Shown: positions 63,684 through 64,000 of the stretch, one piece after another | How positions within the stretch are numbered: position 1 is the first letter of the stretch | Layout of the letters: every line of letters begins with the position of its first letter | From: Eubacterium multiforme | GTDB taxonomy: Bacteria > Bacillota > Clostridia > Clostridiales > Clostridiaceae | Assembly (NCBI RefSeq): GCF_030813415.1 | Contig: NZ_JAUSUF010000001.1 | Location: 310,001-374,000 of the forward strand | Direction: 5' to 3' | Length of the DNA: 64,000 bases | Notes under the pieces: model-generated | Database searches by the model: none | Told to the model about the DNA's origin: nothing | Seen by the model: the letters and a program-made list of their open reading frames with translations, nothing else | Made by a program: the position numbers and the translations under genes

Positions 63684-64000
63684 CTAATTTTCATTATAAA
63701 CTTTTTTAACCTCTAATAATCTTCTATTTAAAAATCCCATTTTACTATCTCTAAAAACTATATATGTTGACTTCTTAGTATAATTTTCAAGTTTACTCAT
63801 AAATTCTTCTGGTTTTATATTTTCTTCTTGCACAAGCTTTAATCCCTTTTCCCAAGAAGCTGTAAGTTTTGGATTTAAAAGAGATGGTATAGAATTACTT
63901 ATAACTTCATAAATCATTTCTCCAAGTTCTGTTGGAGTAAGCGTTTGAGTTTTATTGTTAGATTTAACATATTCAATATTTATAAGTTTCTTTAAAATCT
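63684..64000 (-). CDS. Type IA DNA topoisomerase (TopB-like), C-terminal end (partial)
   Basis: About 105 codons are inside the window, reading ILKKLINIEYVKSNNKTQTL, then TPTELGEMIYEVISNS, SIPSLLNPKLTASWEKGLKL and an acidic/basic tail. The frame is open to the right edge. TPTELGE ... LTASWEKGL matches the end of the topoisomerase III/type IA barrel domain. No zinc ribbon follows, which fits topoisomerase III rather than TopA. Relaxes or decatenates DNA by family role. Confidence 0.75.
   Translation of the reverse strand, partial: ILKKLINIEYVKSNNKTQTLTPTELGEMIYEVISNSIPSLLNPKLTASWEKGLKLVQEENIKPEEFMSKLENYTKKSTYIVFRDSKMGFLNRRLLEVKKVYNEN

Noticed and set aside
1-64000. CRISPR array, tRNA/rRNA genes, insertion sequences or prophage
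   Set aside because: No regularly spaced repeats, cloverleaf sequences, transposase motifs or phage genes were found while reading both strands.

Overview
The window is very AT-rich (by eye under 30% G+C). Its genes carry strong AGGAGG-type ribosome binding sites, and its metabolism is strictly fermentative: pyruvate formate-lyase, lactate dehydrogenase, two ferrous-iron transporters and a class 1B dihydroorotate dehydrogenase. The sialidase, FeoB, PflB and Pyr proteins all look clostridial. I infer a Clostridium sensu stricto species close to the C. perfringens / C. tertium / C. baratii group. The exact species cannot be fixed from this sequence alone. No tRNA, rRNA, insertion sequence, prophage or CRISPR array was seen. 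The region reads as ordinary chromosome.

Layout. At 1-3022 is a sialic-acid unit: a cell-wall-anchored LPXTG sialidase followed by a NanM/YjhT-type mutarotase lipoprotein that runs off the left edge. At 3478-7592 is an SsuABC/NitT-type importer operon plus an MdlB-type ABC exporter. At 7816-14353 are a SERCA-type P-type ATPase, CvfB, a gamma-carbonic anhydrase homologue, a PHP-like protein that has lost its metal ligands, an Lrp/AsnC regulator and small membrane proteins. At 14488-25032 are two separate Feo iron-uptake operons, each with a promoter and a Fur box. Between them lie a PEPCK/HprK-like P-loop protein, PlsC, a ComEC-like metallo-hydrolase, an RNase H-like nuclease and a HAD phosphatase. 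At 25077-39360 are an AI-2E family permease, argS under a T-box leader, a divergent Ppx/GppA-HD protein, a site-2 protease, an LCP protein, BirA, AsnA, Ldh, a DnaQ-like exonuclease and pflA/pflB.

At 39581-45629 is the de novo pyrimidine operon, transcribed leftward in the order pyrB-I-C-F-K-D-E. It has a clear promoter and a leader holding an intrinsic attenuator with two PyrR-type hairpins, one of them directly beside the pyrB ribosome binding site. At 45630-52051 are a TDT-family transporter, two small unknown proteins, a long imperfect hairpin, a class A beta-lactamase-fold protein without its catalytic serine, Pfk, UppP and ManA. At 52252-58360 are the peptidoglycan pair MurT/GatD, a polysaccharide deacetylase, a D,D-carboxypeptidase, a flavin reductase with a lysine-rich tail, an ArsC/Spx-like protein and a PpaX-like HAD phosphatase. 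At 58513-64000 are a membrane acyltransferase, a second NMT1/SsuA-type importer, a CidA/CidB pair and the C-terminal end of a type IA topoisomerase.

Most of the window is housekeeping. The parts most worth attention are the double-hairpin pyr leader, three apparent catalytically degraded paralogues (PHP-like, beta-lactamase-like, Ppx-like), the 94-bp hairpin near 47.5 kb, and a recurring GGTGGTGA ribosome binding site that precedes genes with non-AUG starts.
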